A DNA stretch of 64,000 nucleotides from AG2 sp036493735 (GTDB taxonomy: Bacteria > Gemmatimonadota > Gemmatimonadetes > Gemmatimonadales > Gemmatimonadaceae), in contig DASXPH010000148.1 in assembly GCA_036493735.1 (NCBI GenBank), positions 77,961-141,960 of the forward strand. The letters are read 5' to 3'. Below the pieces are notes generated by a model that did no database searches, had not been told where the DNA came from, and was given only the letters and a program-made list of their open reading frames with translations. Of this stretch, positions 52,114-61,836 are shown in pieces; position 1 is the first letter of the stretch, and each line of letters opens with the position of its first letter. Made by a program: the position numbers and the translations under genes.

Positions 52114-53475
52114 TTATTCGTAACGCAGGCACACGACGGGATCCTGGCGCGCGGCGCGCCAGGCGGGAACGATGCCGAAGAGCAGTCCGACGGCAACGGA
52201 GACGCCGAACGCGACGATGACTGACACTGCCGACACGATCGTGTGAATGCCGGCGGCGCGCTCGATAATCACGCTCAGGATCGCGCCCGTGATGATGCCC
52301 GCGACGCCGCCCGCGAGGCTGATCATCACGGCCTCGCTCAGGAATTGCGTGAGCACGTCCTTCTGCGTCGCGCCCACAGCGCGCCGCACCCCGATCTCGC
52401 GAATGCGCTCGAGAATCGACGCGAGCATGATGTTCATGATGCCGATGCCGCCGACGACGAGCGAAATCGACGCGATGGCGCCGAGCACGATGTTGAAGAT
52501 CGTCTTCGTCCGCTGCTCCTGCTTCAGCAGGAGCTCCGGTACCGTGATCTCGAAATCGACGACGTCATTGTGCCGTCGCGTGAGGAGACGCCGCATGACG
52601 TCCGCGACCTGCGGCACCGCGGCCGAGCGACTGACCTGGACGACGACCTTGTCGAGCTGGTTGTAGTTGCGCTTCTCCGCCCGCTGGTCATCCGTCTGCG
52701 ACGAGTCGGGCTCGCTGAACTCGCGCGCGGCGAGCTCCATCTCTTCCTGTGTGATCTCGGAGCGGTTCCGATAGCGAAGGAGCATCGTCGGCAGTGGCAC
52801 GTAGACATCCATGTTCGCGTCACGAATGCCTAACCGCTGTGCCGTTTCGCTCGAGACTTTCCGATCCTCGAGCACCCCGACCACGGTGAGCCACTGATTG
52901 CCGACTTTGATCGTGCGGCCGATCGGCTCTTCGGTCGTGAAGAAGCGCGACTTCACACCCTGTCCGATGATGGCGACGGCCGCTGCGGTGCCGAAGTGCG
53001 GCGGGGCGAAGTAGGTGCCCAGCGCGAGGCGCAGATTCATGAGGCGGAAGTAGGACGAGTCGACGCCCACAACCTTGCCGGAGCGGTGCAGTCCTTCGCG
53101 CGTGAGCACCGTGTTGATCACGACTTCGCTGCTCGTGGCGCCGATGTCGGGAATGACTTCGCCGATGCTCTCGGCATCCTGATACGTGAGCCCCGGCGTG
53201 AATCGCTTGCTCTCCTTCTTGTCGTCCTTGTCCACCTTGCCCTCTCTCTGCTCGACGATGGGCGTGACGACGATGTTGTTGGCGCCGAGGAGGCGCATCT
53301 GCTCGAGGATCTCCTGCTCGGCGCCGTTGCCGATGGCGAGCATCGCAATGACGGAAGCTACCCCAAAGAGGATGCCTAACGAGGTAAGGCCGGCGCGGAG
53401 CTTGTTATGGCCCACCGCCTCCGCAGCGGTGCGGGCGCTGAAGGCAACCTGGGTGGCGACCTCGCCCGCGTTCAT
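52114..53475 (-). CDS. MacB-like FtsX-domain ABC permease without ATPase domain
   Basis: 453 residues. One N-terminal membrane helix (~30-50), a large periplasmic domain (MacB-PCD type, ~52-320) and three C-terminal helices with the FtsX signature (LVVGGIGIMNIMLASILERIREIGVRRAVGA). Full MacB carries an N-terminal ATPase; this protein has none, so it needs a separate ATPase subunit that is not in this operon. Its ATG overlaps the stop of the adaptor gene by one base (TGATG), so translation is coupled. These tripartite systems export peptides, lipoproteins or antibiotics; the substrate is unknown. Confidence 0.9.
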   Translation of the reverse strand: MNAGEVATQVAFSARTAAEAVGHNKLRAGLTSLGILFGVASVIAMLAIGNGAEQEILEQMRLLGANNIVVTPIVEQREGKVDKDDKKESKRFTPGLTYQDAESIGEVIPDIGATSSEVVINTVLTREGLHRSGKVVGVDSSYFRLMNLRLALGTYFAPPHFGTAAAVAIIGQGVKSRFFTTEEPIGRTIKVGNQWLTVVGVLEDRKVSSETAQRLGIRDANMDVYVPLPTMLLRYRNRSEITQEEMELAAREFSEPDSSQTDDQRAEKRNYNQLDKVVVQVSRSAAVPQVADVMRRLLTRRHNDVVDFEITVPELLLKQEQRTKTIFNIVLGAIASISLVVGGIGIMNIMLASILERIREIGVRRAVGATQKDVLTQFLSEAVMISLAGGVAGIITGAILSVIIERAAGIHTIVSAVSVIVAFGVSVAVGLLFGIVPAWRAARQDPVVCLRYE

Positions 53476-54827
53476 CAACGCGGCCGCACAGTCTTGCTCG
53501 GCTGCACCGGCAGCGTCACACGCTTCGCCGTATCCCCGCCCGACGGCGTGGGCGGCGGCTTGAGACCAGGAATCAGCTCGACTTTCACACTTGCTTTATC
53601 CGGCGGGGGTACGAGCAAGACCTTATCCCCCTTCTTCAGGCCGCGCTTCACGACGATCTCGTTGTCGTTCAGTACTCCAGTCTCGATTTGCTGCTTCACG
53701 ACGTGACTGCCGTCGCGCTTGTACACGAAGGAGAGACCGGCCTCCGATGTCACGGCTTCGAGGGGCACCGACAGGACATGCTCGAGCGATGCCGTTTCGA
53801 TGGCGTTCGACGTCGTCATGCCGGGGCGAAGCGTCGTATCCGACTGCTCAACGACGATCTTCACCTCGAAGACCTTCGAATCCTGATTCGGCCGCTGCTC
53901 ACCGACATTCGCTACCGACGTCACCGTGCCGCGCAGCCTCTTCGTCGGATCGGCGTCGAGCGAGATGCTCACCTTCTGTCCGACGGCAATCTTTCGCACA
54001 TCGACTTCGTTGATGTAGGTGTCCGATTCCATCTGCGTCAGATCGGGCAGCGTGGCGACCGTCGGGTCCCACGGGCTCCACTGCGAGCCGACGCCTTTCT
54101 TCTTTCCATTCCATTCGCGGACGTAGATCACCATGCCCGGGCCGGGTGCCTTGATGGTGAAGCTCGCCATCACGTCCTGGATGATCTTGAGTTGATTCGC
54201 CTGGCGATCGCGGTCCGCGCTCACCTCGGCCATCTTGGCGACCGCCTGCTTGAACTTCGTCCGGTAATTGACCTTGGACTGATCGAAGGCGCGCTGCGCT
54301 TTCTCGTGGTCGATCTCGGCCTGTCGCTTGATTGTCGGCGCCTCGTACTGCGCCTGCTCCTTGGCGAGCTTCTTCTCTTCGAGCGTATACTCGGCGGTAC
54401 GGATGTCCTCACGCGCCGTCGAGAGATTCAGAGCGGAATCGAGTTGCGCGCTCGTGTATTGCGCTTCAGCCTTCTGCAGGTTGAGTGTCACATCGGCAAG
54501 CTTGGTGGCCGCGGGTCCCTTATCGAGCTCGGCGATCACGTCGCCTTCTTTGACGACCTGCCCCTCGGGTACGATCGAGGCAATCTTCGTCTGATAGACG
54601 TTGGCGGCCTGCGCGTTCGCTGGACCGGTCACCTGGACGAATTTGCGCGCCCGCAACTCACCGGTGGTCGTGACGTTCACGTGGAAGGCGCCTTCCTTGA
54701 CCGTCGCCATCACGGTGCTCACATCAGAGGAATTGGCGGGCCCAGACCACTTGTACCACGCGATCGGCCCGGCAACGAAGAGAGACAGGACGAGCAGCAG
54801 CAGCCACCGCTTCCGGAGCTGTTCCAT
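53475..54827 (-). CDS. Membrane-fusion (HlyD/MacA-type) efflux adaptor
   Basis: 450 residues. One N-terminal membrane helix (MEQLRKRWLLLLVLSLFVAG) anchors a periplasmic adaptor. The lipoyl-like halves are at ~42-95 (NVTTTGELRARKFVQVTGP; IVPEGQVVKEGDVIAELD) and ~225-235 (FTIKAPGPGMVIYV), separated by a long alpha-helical hairpin (~100-215). Barrel and membrane-proximal domains follow (RGTVTSVANVG; TLRPGMTTSNAIETA). It links the FtsX-type permease to TolC. First gene of the operon; the C-terminal tail (GLKPPPTPSGGDTAKR) is Pro/Thr-rich. The 335-bp gap upstream holds its promoter. Confidence 0.92.
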   Translation of the reverse strand: MEQLRKRWLLLLVLSLFVAGPIAWYKWSGPANSSDVSTVMATVKEGAFHVNVTTTGELRARKFVQVTGPANAQAANVYQTKIASIVPEGQVVKEGDVIAELDKGPAATKLADVTLNLQKAEAQYTSAQLDSALNLSTAREDIRTAEYTLEEKKLAKEQAQYEAPTIKRQAEIDHEKAQRAFDQSKVNYRTKFKQAVAKMAEVSADRDRQANQLKIIQDVMASFTIKAPGPGMVIYVREWNGKKKGVGSQWSPWDPTVATLPDLTQMESDTYINEVDVRKIAVGQKVSISLDADPTKRLRGTVTSVANVGEQRPNQDSKVFEVKIVVEQSDTTLRPGMTTSNAIETASLEHVLSVPLEAVTSEAGLSFVYKRDGSHVVKQQIETGVLNDNEIVVKRGLKKGDKVLLVPPPDKASVKVELIPGLKPPPTPSGGDTAKRVTLPVQPSKTVRPR

Positions 54828-55162
54828 ATCGACTCGCGATCTTCTGAGGAAAGAAACGCGGGCACGCCGTCGATAGCCCGGCGCGCTCGAATATGACCAC
54901 CCTAATGTTCGATCAACTGCGCAGCAAGCCGGCCAAATATTAGAAAGGTCTCATGATGCTGCCGAGCCCAGCCTGCATCCTTCGTGCTGGCGTGGTGCGA
55001 ACCGTCCCATTGGACACGCCATCCGGACAAATCGTTGACAGCGGCCCTAAGCTCCATGCGCCGGGCAGGGATGTCCGTTTTTGAACGCGGAGGGCGCAGA
55101 GTGCGCCCTCCGCGTCAAAAGCTTTAGGAACCGATCCGGCGACTCGATGCCGGCAGCGCCGA
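54828..55162. other. 335-bp gap between the efflux operon and the M14 peptidase gene
   Basis: No coding frame with gene-like composition. The right end contains the hairpin listed at 55085-55115. The left end, before the adaptor ATG, should contain its promoter, but no clear -35/-10 pair is seen. Confidence 0.5.
55085..55115 (-). terminator. Terminator hairpin after the M14 peptidase gene
   Basis: Perfect 14-bp stem ACGCGGAGGGCGCA at 55085-55098 with its complement at 55102-55115 and a 3-nt loop, about 50 bp after the M14 stop (minus strand). Followed on the plus strand by CAAAAGCTTT. The tail on the minus strand is not T-rich, so it may be bidirectional or work with Rho. Confidence 0.65.
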
Positions 55163-58100
55163 CTACCGGTCGGTCGTGGCCTTTGCCGCCCGCCCCGCAT
55201 CCAGATCATTCCAATTCAGGATCGCGTTGAAGCCCATGGCGAAGGTGCCCTGGGTTTGCCAACGCCAGAAGGGCCGGATGCTGAACATGACGATGTGACC
55301 CTGGCCAATCGACTCGTCCACCAGCTGTGCACGATTCGCGAGCGTCTGGCCGCCCTCGAGCGTGCCGGAGAGGAGCATGTCGGCAGGATTCGTCGGAAAC
55401 TGCATGACGACACGGGTCTTCGCCGACGCGTCGGCCGCCAGGCCAGGCACGGGCTGGGAGAGTTGATTGCCGCCGAAGCCGCCGCCACCACCACCGCCAC
55501 GTCCACCACGACCGGCGCTGGTGTCTGCCGTCGTCGGCAGCATGCCGTAGCCCTCGCCGGTGTGATCCGGATCCCACGGCGAGAGCTTGAGCTGCGTCGC
55601 CATCGGCGTCGTATTCTGACCCTGCGGACGAGCCGCGGTGCGGCCGGGTGCGTTAGGCGGACCGGCGGGAGCACCAGCAACCTCCACGGGCGGGGGCGCG
55701 CCGGCGCCGGCGTTCAGCACCGGACCGGAGTTGAAATACACCGGTACCTCGGCGCGATCGTAGCCGTAGACGAGTGGACTGCGACGATCGGTGATCATGC
55801 CGCGGAGAATCGTCCCGCGCGCGAAGAGCGTCGGCGGATCCTCGAAGCTCACACCAGGCGTGAGCTTCATCTGCGGCAGGATCGCCGCCGTGCTGCCCTC
55901 GGTGATGAGCGTTCCACCCTGTTGCACGAATTCGTACAGGGCCTTGTACCCCTCTGCGCCGACCGCGCCGCGAATGTCATCCGTCGAATCGGGATAGCCG
56001 AGCGCGGTGAACTCCGCCGTCCGCTTGTATGGAATCGCCACGTTAGGCGCTGGCCGGCCCGAGTCCGCGGCCGCGCCACGACCGCCGCCAAATCCACCGG
56101 CGTTCTGCGCGCCATTCGGCGTCCCACCGTGCGGCCAGATGATGACGTCGTACTTCGCGCGGAGGTTGCCCTCCTTGAGCTTCGGCTCGCCGAAGTAGGT
56201 GTACGGCACGCCGTAGTGATCGAGCGCCGCGCGCACCCACCCCTCGTCCTGGGTGCGCGTCCAGCTGTGAACGTAACCGACGCGTGGGATGTCGAGGTCG
56301 TGCGTCTTCACAGCCGGCGCGCTGGTCATCGCGAAGCCGGAAAGGCCGAGCTCCTTGAGCACGGGATCGAGCTGGGCGCGATTGGCGTCCGCGATGACGA
56401 ATGCGCCCGCGACAAAGTGATGCCCGGCGGCATCGAACTCGTCCTCGGCCGCCTGCATCTTCAGGTTCGCCAGCTTGAACCGGAAGGTCACGAGCGTGTT
56501 GTCGCTCGTATTGTCCACGACGACGACGTTGCCCGTTCCGGTGATACCGCCCGGCGCCGTGACGTCGGCCGTGACCTTCTTCATCGGCCCGTTGAGCAGA
56601 CTCTTATCGATCGCCTCGAGCACGGTGAGATTACGCATCAGCGGGAACGTCCACCCCGTGTCGTCATACGGAGCGGGGTTCGCCGGTGAGAAGTTCTGGA
56701 GCGAGAAATACATGTCCGCGATCGTCCGATAGGGCTGATCGCCGCGCACGATGTAGTCACCCGGCTTGACCTGGATCTTCCCGGCGGTGAAGGGACTCGT
56801 CGCCACGTCGAACTCCAGACCCTGGCGACGCAAGTCGTTCACAGCCTCGGCGGCATTTTCTTTTGCATGTTGCGATGCCGGAATCACCCATCCGTAGATC
56901 GGACCGGTCGTTCCCTTCGCGACGGCGCGCTTGTTCTTGAGCCAATAGTTCTCGAGATACATCTCCTTGTTCTTCGCGACATGATTGAGCGCGAAGAGAA
57001 TGGCCGACTCCTGGATGTTCGTGTTGTTGCGCGCGCCCCATTTGATGTACGGGAGGGGCGGATTCGGGCGGAACCACTCTCGGCTCGTCGTCGTGGCCGG
57101 CGGCTTCACCTCGTAGTTGTCCGGCCCGTAGCTCTGCACTTCGTAAAAGCGGCCGACGGCGTTATGAGTGTGGGCAATGAAGAACAAGTAGTTAGGCACC
57201 CAGCCGTCATAGAAGCCGTAGGTCCAGACGCCCGGCACGGCGCGCTTCGTCATCTCCATCACGTCGTTCTTGGCCAACATCCACCACTCGTCGATCGTGA
57301 TCGGATCGATCTGTTCGTTGTACGGTCCCGTACCAGTCGAGGCGTAGAGATACGTCTGGGCCTCATGGAGGTCGTGCAGGATCGTCGGCGTCCAATCCAG
57401 AGTGACCTTCGTGATGTTCTTCGTGAGGTCGAGGTACTGGCCCATGCCGTCGCGGTTGTTGTCGTGCTGGACATACTTGCCCCAGTACATCAGCGGCAGC
57501 GCTCCGACAGTCTGGCGATACTTCTTGTTCCAGTAATAGGTGTCCACCGCCTTTTCGCGGCCGTCGACTTCGACAACGGGCGTGATCAGGGTGATGACGT
57601 TATTGCGAATATTCTGAACGAGCGGCGTCTCCTCGACGACGAGACGATAGGCCAGCTCCATCAGCATCTCCGGGCCACCGAACTCCGGCGAATGAATGCC
57701 GCTGGTGATGTAGTAGACCGGCTTCGCGGTGTGGAGGATGCGCTGGGCGTCCGCTTCGCTCGTCTTCCGCGGATCCGTGAGCGCGTTGAGCATCCCCTTG
57801 TATCGGTCCAGCTGCTTGATGGTCTGCTCGTCGGCGATCGCGAGGAGCACCATGTCGCGCCCCTCCTCGGTCTTGCCGATGGTCCAGAATCGCGCCCGGT
57901 TCGGCGCCGCCTTCGCGATCGCCTCCATATACCGATGGATGTCGCGCGCGTGGGTCAGCTCTCCCGGCGTGCCAACGATTTTTCCGAGAAACTTCAGCGG
58001 TGTCGGGACCGTGCTCGACGCCGGCAGATGATCGACGAGCTCAGTCGTTATGCGCGGATCCTGAAGGTATTCGTGGATCTTCGCCGTGTAGGCGGAGTCC

Positions 58101-58183
58101 TGGCGCTGGGTGGGGGCCTTCTGGGCGCCCAATGCCGGCGCGGCCAGGCCGGCCACAAACAGAATCACAACAGCTTTTTTCAT
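55163..58183 (-). CDS. Exported M14 zinc carboxypeptidase with C-terminal glutamine-amidotransferase-like domain
   Basis: 1,006 residues with a signal peptide (MKKAVVILFVAGLAAPALGA). The M14 domain (~75-400) shows the zinc motif HSPEFGG (His164, Glu167), HDNNRDG (~240), and a third-ligand region TILHDLHEAQ (His270 or His273). Middle beta domains follow. The C-terminal ~250 residues contain YDVIIWPHGGTP and GGTLITEGSTAAI, resembling a class-I glutamine-amidotransferase-like fold, interrupted by a Gly-rich low-complexity stretch (RGGRGGGGGGGFGG). Such proteins are common in Gemmatimonadota and are presumed periplasmic or surface peptidases. They sit next to a TolB-amidohydrolase, a frequent partner in these bacteria. 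Confidence 0.9.
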   Translation of the reverse strand: MKKAVVILFVAGLAAPALGAQKAPTQRQDSAYTAKIHEYLQDPRITTELVDHLPASSTVPTPLKFLGKIVGTPGELTHARDIHRYMEAIAKAAPNRARFWTIGKTEEGRDMVLLAIADEQTIKQLDRYKGMLNALTDPRKTSEADAQRILHTAKPVYYITSGIHSPEFGGPEMLMELAYRLVVEETPLVQNIRNNVITLITPVVEVDGREKAVDTYYWNKKYRQTVGALPLMYWGKYVQHDNNRDGMGQYLDLTKNITKVTLDWTPTILHDLHEAQTYLYASTGTGPYNEQIDPITIDEWWMLAKNDVMEMTKRAVPGVWTYGFYDGWVPNYLFFIAHTHNAVGRFYEVQSYGPDNYEVKPPATTTSREWFRPNPPLPYIKWGARNNTNIQESAILFALNHVAKNKEMYLENYWLKNKRAVAKGTTGPIYGWVIPASQHAKENAAEAVNDLRRQGLEFDVATSPFTAGKIQVKPGDYIVRGDQPYRTIADMYFSLQNFSPANPAPYDDTGWTFPLMRNLTVLEAIDKSLLNGPMKKVTADVTAPGGITGTGNVVVVDNTSDNTLVTFRFKLANLKMQAAEDEFDAAGHHFVAGAFVIADANRAQLDPVLKELGLSGFAMTSAPAVKTHDLDIPRVGYVHSWTRTQDEGWVRAALDHYGVPYTYFGEPKLKEGNLRAKYDVIIWPHGGTPNGAQNAGGFGGGRGAAADSGRPAPNVAIPYKRTAEFTALGYPDSTDDIRGAVGAEGYKALYEFVQQGGTLITEGSTAAILPQMKLTPGVSFEDPPTLFARGTILRGMITDRRSPLVYGYDRAEVPVYFNSGPVLNAGAGAPPPVEVAGAPAGPPNAPGRTAARPQGQNTTPMATQLKLSPWDPDHTGEGYGMLPTTADTSAGRGGRGGGGGGGFGGNQLSQPVPGLAADASAKTRVVMQFPTNPADMLLSGTLEGGQTLANRAQLVDESIGQGHIVMFSIRPFWRWQTQGTFAMGFNAILNWNDLDAGRAAKATTDR

Positions 58184-58295
58184 AGACGGGGTGCGGGTTG
58201 GGGATCAGTCACTTAAACGGCTAACTACTTGATTTCGCTGCGCCGGCCCAGTGTCAACAGCCGATCCTTCGCTTCGCTCAGGATGACGCTACGCG

Positions 58296-61200
58296 TCACT
58301 TGCGACTCGAGCCTTGGGTGGAGATGTCCGGCTCCTGCCACCAGAGTCGAGCGACATCCTTCTGTCGCGGCCAGATCTCGGCGAGGGTGTTGCCGTCGTA
58401 CAGCCGGCCGTTCTTCATGACATAGCGGATCGTGTTGGTGTTCTTGATGTCGTCCAACGGATTCGCGTCGAGCACCTGCAGATCCGCGAACTTCCCAGGC
58501 TCGAGCGACCCGACGTACTTGCCGAGGCCAATCGCTTCGGCGCCGAAGATGGTTGCGACCCGCAGGACGTCGTGCCGGGGCATTCCTCCGGACGCGATGT
58601 TCCAGATCTCCCACTGCGCACCAAGTCCCTGCAGCTGGCCATGGCTGCCGAACCCGACGCGTCCGCCCGCGGCGACGATCTTGGCCGCCTGCGCCGCGAA
58701 GAGGGGAAAGCTCCAGGCGGACGGCGCCCACCACCCCGGGCGACGCAACGCCTTCTTCTCCAGCTCGTGCCGTGGCGTGAAACGATTCAGCTTCGGATCA
58801 TCGATGACGTTAGTGTTTTCATACCAGTAATTCTCGGCCCATGGACCGCCATATTCGACGATGAGCGTCGGCGTGTACGTGGTGCCACTCTGCGCGAAGA
58901 GCTGCACGACATCCTTGTAGAGGGGCGCGATCGGCAGCGTGTGCTCGCTGCCCGAGTAGCCGTCCATCGCCTCCGTCATGTTCTTCTTGAAATCGAGGCC
59001 GCCCTCCAGCGTCGGCATCAGGTTCTGCTCGCGCGCGGCCATGATGACCCACTGCCGAACCTTGCGCTCGCCGACCATGTACTGCTTGATCGTGTTGGTG
59101 TGGTAGAACTCGGAGTAGCGCTTGAGCACGTCGCGCGCGTCCTCGAGGTTGCGAACGTTGTCGCGAGAAAAAACACCGGGACCAGTAGACAGAATACGTG
59201 GGCCGATAAAGTCGCCGGTCTCGACGAGATCACCGTATGTGATGACGTCCGTCGTCGATGTCTGCGGATCGCGCGTGGTGGTCACTCCGTACGCCAGGTT
59301 GACGAGATACTCCCAGGGCTGCACCCGGTGGACGCCCCATGCCGGCCAGATGTGCGCGTGGATATCCACGTAACCGGGCATGATGGTCTTGCCGCTGACG
59401 TCGATGACGCGCGCACCGTTAGGCACCGTGACGCTCCCCGTCGGGCCAACGGACTGGATCCGATTGTCGTGCACGACGATGTCGCCGCTGGCGATCACCT
59501 CGTCGCCCTTCATCGTGATGATGCGCGCTCCACGCAACACTACCGTGCCGCTCGGCTTATCCTTGGGAACGGTGATGACGACGTCGGTCCGCGCCGCCTC
59601 GTACACCGAGCGCGCTCGCGCCTCGCCCGCCGCGGAATCGCTACGCGCTCCACGTCCTCCGCCCACCGCATCGGCGCGAAGCGTCGAATCGCGCACGAGC
59701 GAGTCGGCGCGCGCCACGTCGTAGCTGAAATACGCGTTCCCGATCGAGTAGTAGATCTGTTTGCCGTCATGCGACCAGCCCGGGAAGTCGCCACCGATAC
59801 GCGTGAGGCGACGCACCGGGACCGCGGACTGGGCCGGGTTGAGCAGCGTGATTGAGGGACCGTTGGCGCCCGTCATCGGCACGGCATTGATCAGGTACAG
59901 ATTCGTCTCCGCCTGGACCAGCGCGCGCTCCCCGTCGGGAGAGAGGAGGACCTCGTTCGTCTGGCCGGCGTTGCCGCCACGGCCTCCCGCGCCCTCGACG
60001 AGCGTCGCGCGGAGAATCTGCCGCCGGTCCGTTCCGTCGAAGCGCATCGAGACGAGACCTTCGGCTGGCTCGTAGATGTACACGCGCGTGCTGTCCGGCC
60101 CGAAGTGCGGCTGACCGTAGCGCGTGATCATCGTGATCGTGGTCGTCGGGCCGCCAGTGGCGGGTAGGGACACGAGCTCGAGCCCCGCCGCCTCGGCATT
60201 GTTGCCACCCAGCTCGTCGCGGTCGCGGCGCTGCTCGCGCGGGCCACGCACGACGACGATGCGCTTGCCGTCCGGCGTATACGCGAGCTTGTCGTAGAAG
60301 GCATCGACGGTCGTCAGGCGCTCCGGCTTCCCCTGTCCGTCGGCGCGGACGCGATACACATCGCCCCCACCCTGCTCCGCCCACGTCACATAGGCGATGT
60401 AGCGGCCGTCCCGCGACCAGTCGGGCGCGAACTCACCGATGCCCGTCGTGGTCGTCAGCCGTCGCGGCTTGCCGTTAGGCAAGTCCATCACCCAGAGCTT
60501 GTCGAGGGCGACGAGGGCGAGGTGCCTGCCGTCGGGCGACGGCCGCGCGTTGCGGATCTGACGGACGGTCAGTGTCGAATCGTCATACGTGAACTCGCGC
60601 TTGATCGCGCCGGCAATCATCTGGTCGACGTCGGCGGTGAACGGGATCATCGTCTGGCGGCCGTCGGGAATGCCGATGCGCCAGAACTTGCCATGGTGCG
60701 CGATGACGATCGCCTTGCTGTCGGGCGTGAAAGCGAACGGCGGCATGAGGTCGCGCGTGAATCGCGACTCCTGGTCGTCGCGCTGCACGCTCGGCGCCAG
60801 CCAGCGTTCGTCGCCCGTCGCGAGATCGCGCAGCCGCAACGCCGTGTTGGAATCTTCGCGCGTCGCGTACACCAGCCATTTGCCGTCCGGACTCAGCTCC
60901 GGCCGCATCGCCGCGCCCGGCGCGTTCGTGCGCGCATAGGTCTTTCCCGTCTCGCGATCGTACACGCCGATCTGCCAGCCGAGTGAAGTCTGGTTGTACC
61001 CGCCGGCGCCATTGCGAATCGCGGCGTAGATGTAGCGCGGATCCTTTCCGAACGCGGGCCCGACGAAGTTGTTAGGCTCGGCGCCGCCGCGACCGCCGGC
61101 CGGCGCGGGCGCTCCACGCCCTGCCGCCGTTTCCCCGCCGGTGAGACGGAGACCCGTGCCGCCATCCTTGTGGTACATGTACAGGTCGTATTGCGACCCG

Positions 61201-61700
61201 AACAGCGCTCCGTTCTTCGAGACCACGACGAACTTGCTATCCGGTGTCCACGTCGGCGAGACGAACTGGCGCTGCTCTTCGCGCGTGAGGATTCGCTGGT
61301 GAGCGCCGTCCGCATCCATCAGCCAGATGTTGTCGGATCCGTTGCGGTCGCTTATGTAGGCGATGGTCTTGCCATCAGGCGACCACTTCGGCTGCGCGTC
61401 GAAGGCCTGGCCGCTCGTTAGGCGCGTCGCCTTCCCGCCATCGACACTCAATGTATAGATGTCGCCGAGCAGATCGAACACGATCGTCTTGCCGTCGGGC
61501 GACAGGTCGAGGGAGAGCCACGTCCCCTCGTCCGTGGTGAAGCGAAGGGGCTGCGTTGGGCGCAGAGGGAGCTCGCGCAAGCCGCCGCGACCACCGGAGT
61601 CGCCTGCGGCGCGTTGCGCAGCAATTGATGTGGAGGAAGTAGAGAAAGCGGCGAGAAACAGGGCGACCAAGGCCGCGCGATGGGTGAGAAGACGTCGCAT
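58296..61700 (-). CDS. Exported TolB-propeller amidohydrolase
   Basis: 1,134 residues. Signal MRRLLTHRAALVALFLAAFSTSSTSIAAQ. The first ~650 residues are WD40/TolB-type propeller blades with repeated SPDGK turns (DLSPDGKTIVFDLLGDIY; KWSPDGKTIAYISDRNG; ELSPDGKWLVYATRED; DWSRDGRYIAYVTWAE). The C-terminal ~430 residues are an amidohydrolase: the composite domain (IITMKGDEVIASGDIVVHDNRI), metal ligands in PGYVDIHAHIWP, and the typical end GSLEPGKFADLQVLDANPLDDI. The late ligand region reads GFGSHGQLQGLG. The family includes imidazolonepropionase-like enzymes and dipeptidases; the substrate is unknown. It ends 112 bp upstream of the M14 peptidase start and is probably co-transcribed with it. Confidence 0.92.
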   Translation of the reverse strand: MRRLLTHRAALVALFLAAFSTSSTSIAAQRAAGDSGGRGGLRELPLRPTQPLRFTTDEGTWLSLDLSPDGKTIVFDLLGDIYTLSVDGGKATRLTSGQAFDAQPKWSPDGKTIAYISDRNGSDNIWLMDADGAHQRILTREEQRQFVSPTWTPDSKFVVVSKNGALFGSQYDLYMYHKDGGTGLRLTGGETAAGRGAPAPAGGRGGAEPNNFVGPAFGKDPRYIYAAIRNGAGGYNQTSLGWQIGVYDRETGKTYARTNAPGAAMRPELSPDGKWLVYATREDSNTALRLRDLATGDERWLAPSVQRDDQESRFTRDLMPPFAFTPDSKAIVIAHHGKFWRIGIPDGRQTMIPFTADVDQMIAGAIKREFTYDDSTLTVRQIRNARPSPDGRHLALVALDKLWVMDLPNGKPRRLTTTTGIGEFAPDWSRDGRYIAYVTWAEQGGGDVYRVRADGQGKPERLTTVDAFYDKLAYTPDGKRIVVVRGPREQRRDRDELGGNNAEAAGLELVSLPATGGPTTTITMITRYGQPHFGPDSTRVYIYEPAEGLVSMRFDGTDRRQILRATLVEGAGGRGGNAGQTNEVLLSPDGERALVQAETNLYLINAVPMTGANGPSITLLNPAQSAVPVRRLTRIGGDFPGWSHDGKQIYYSIGNAYFSYDVARADSLVRDSTLRADAVGGGRGARSDSAAGEARARSVYEAARTDVVITVPKDKPSGTVVLRGARIITMKGDEVIASGDIVVHDNRIQSVGPTGSVTVPNGARVIDVSGKTIMPGYVDIHAHIWPAWGVHRVQPWEYLVNLAYGVTTTRDPQTSTTDVITYGDLVETGDFIGPRILSTGPGVFSRDNVRNLEDARDVLKRYSEFYHTNTIKQYMVGERKVRQWVIMAAREQNLMPTLEGGLDFKKNMTEAMDGYSGSEHTLPIAPLYKDVVQLFAQSGTTYTPTLIVEYGGPWAENYWYENTNVIDDPKLNRFTPRHELEKKALRRPGWWAPSAWSFPLFAAQAAKIVAAGGRVGFGSHGQLQGLGAQWEIWNIASGGMPRHDVLRVATIFGAEAIGLGKYVGSLEPGKFADLQVLDANPLDDIKNTNTIRYVMKNGRLYDGNTLAEIWPRQKDVARLWWQEPDISTQGSSRK

Positions 61701-61836
61701 GCGTCACTCGCGGAAAGGCGGTGGGAACGGAGGAACCGGCGAGATATACTGCGCCGTCTCGCGCGGCGACAGGCACGCCCCATGCGGGCCGCGGCCGGTC
61801 GACGCGACGCCCTAGGGCCAGTTAGCTTCCGCCCTC

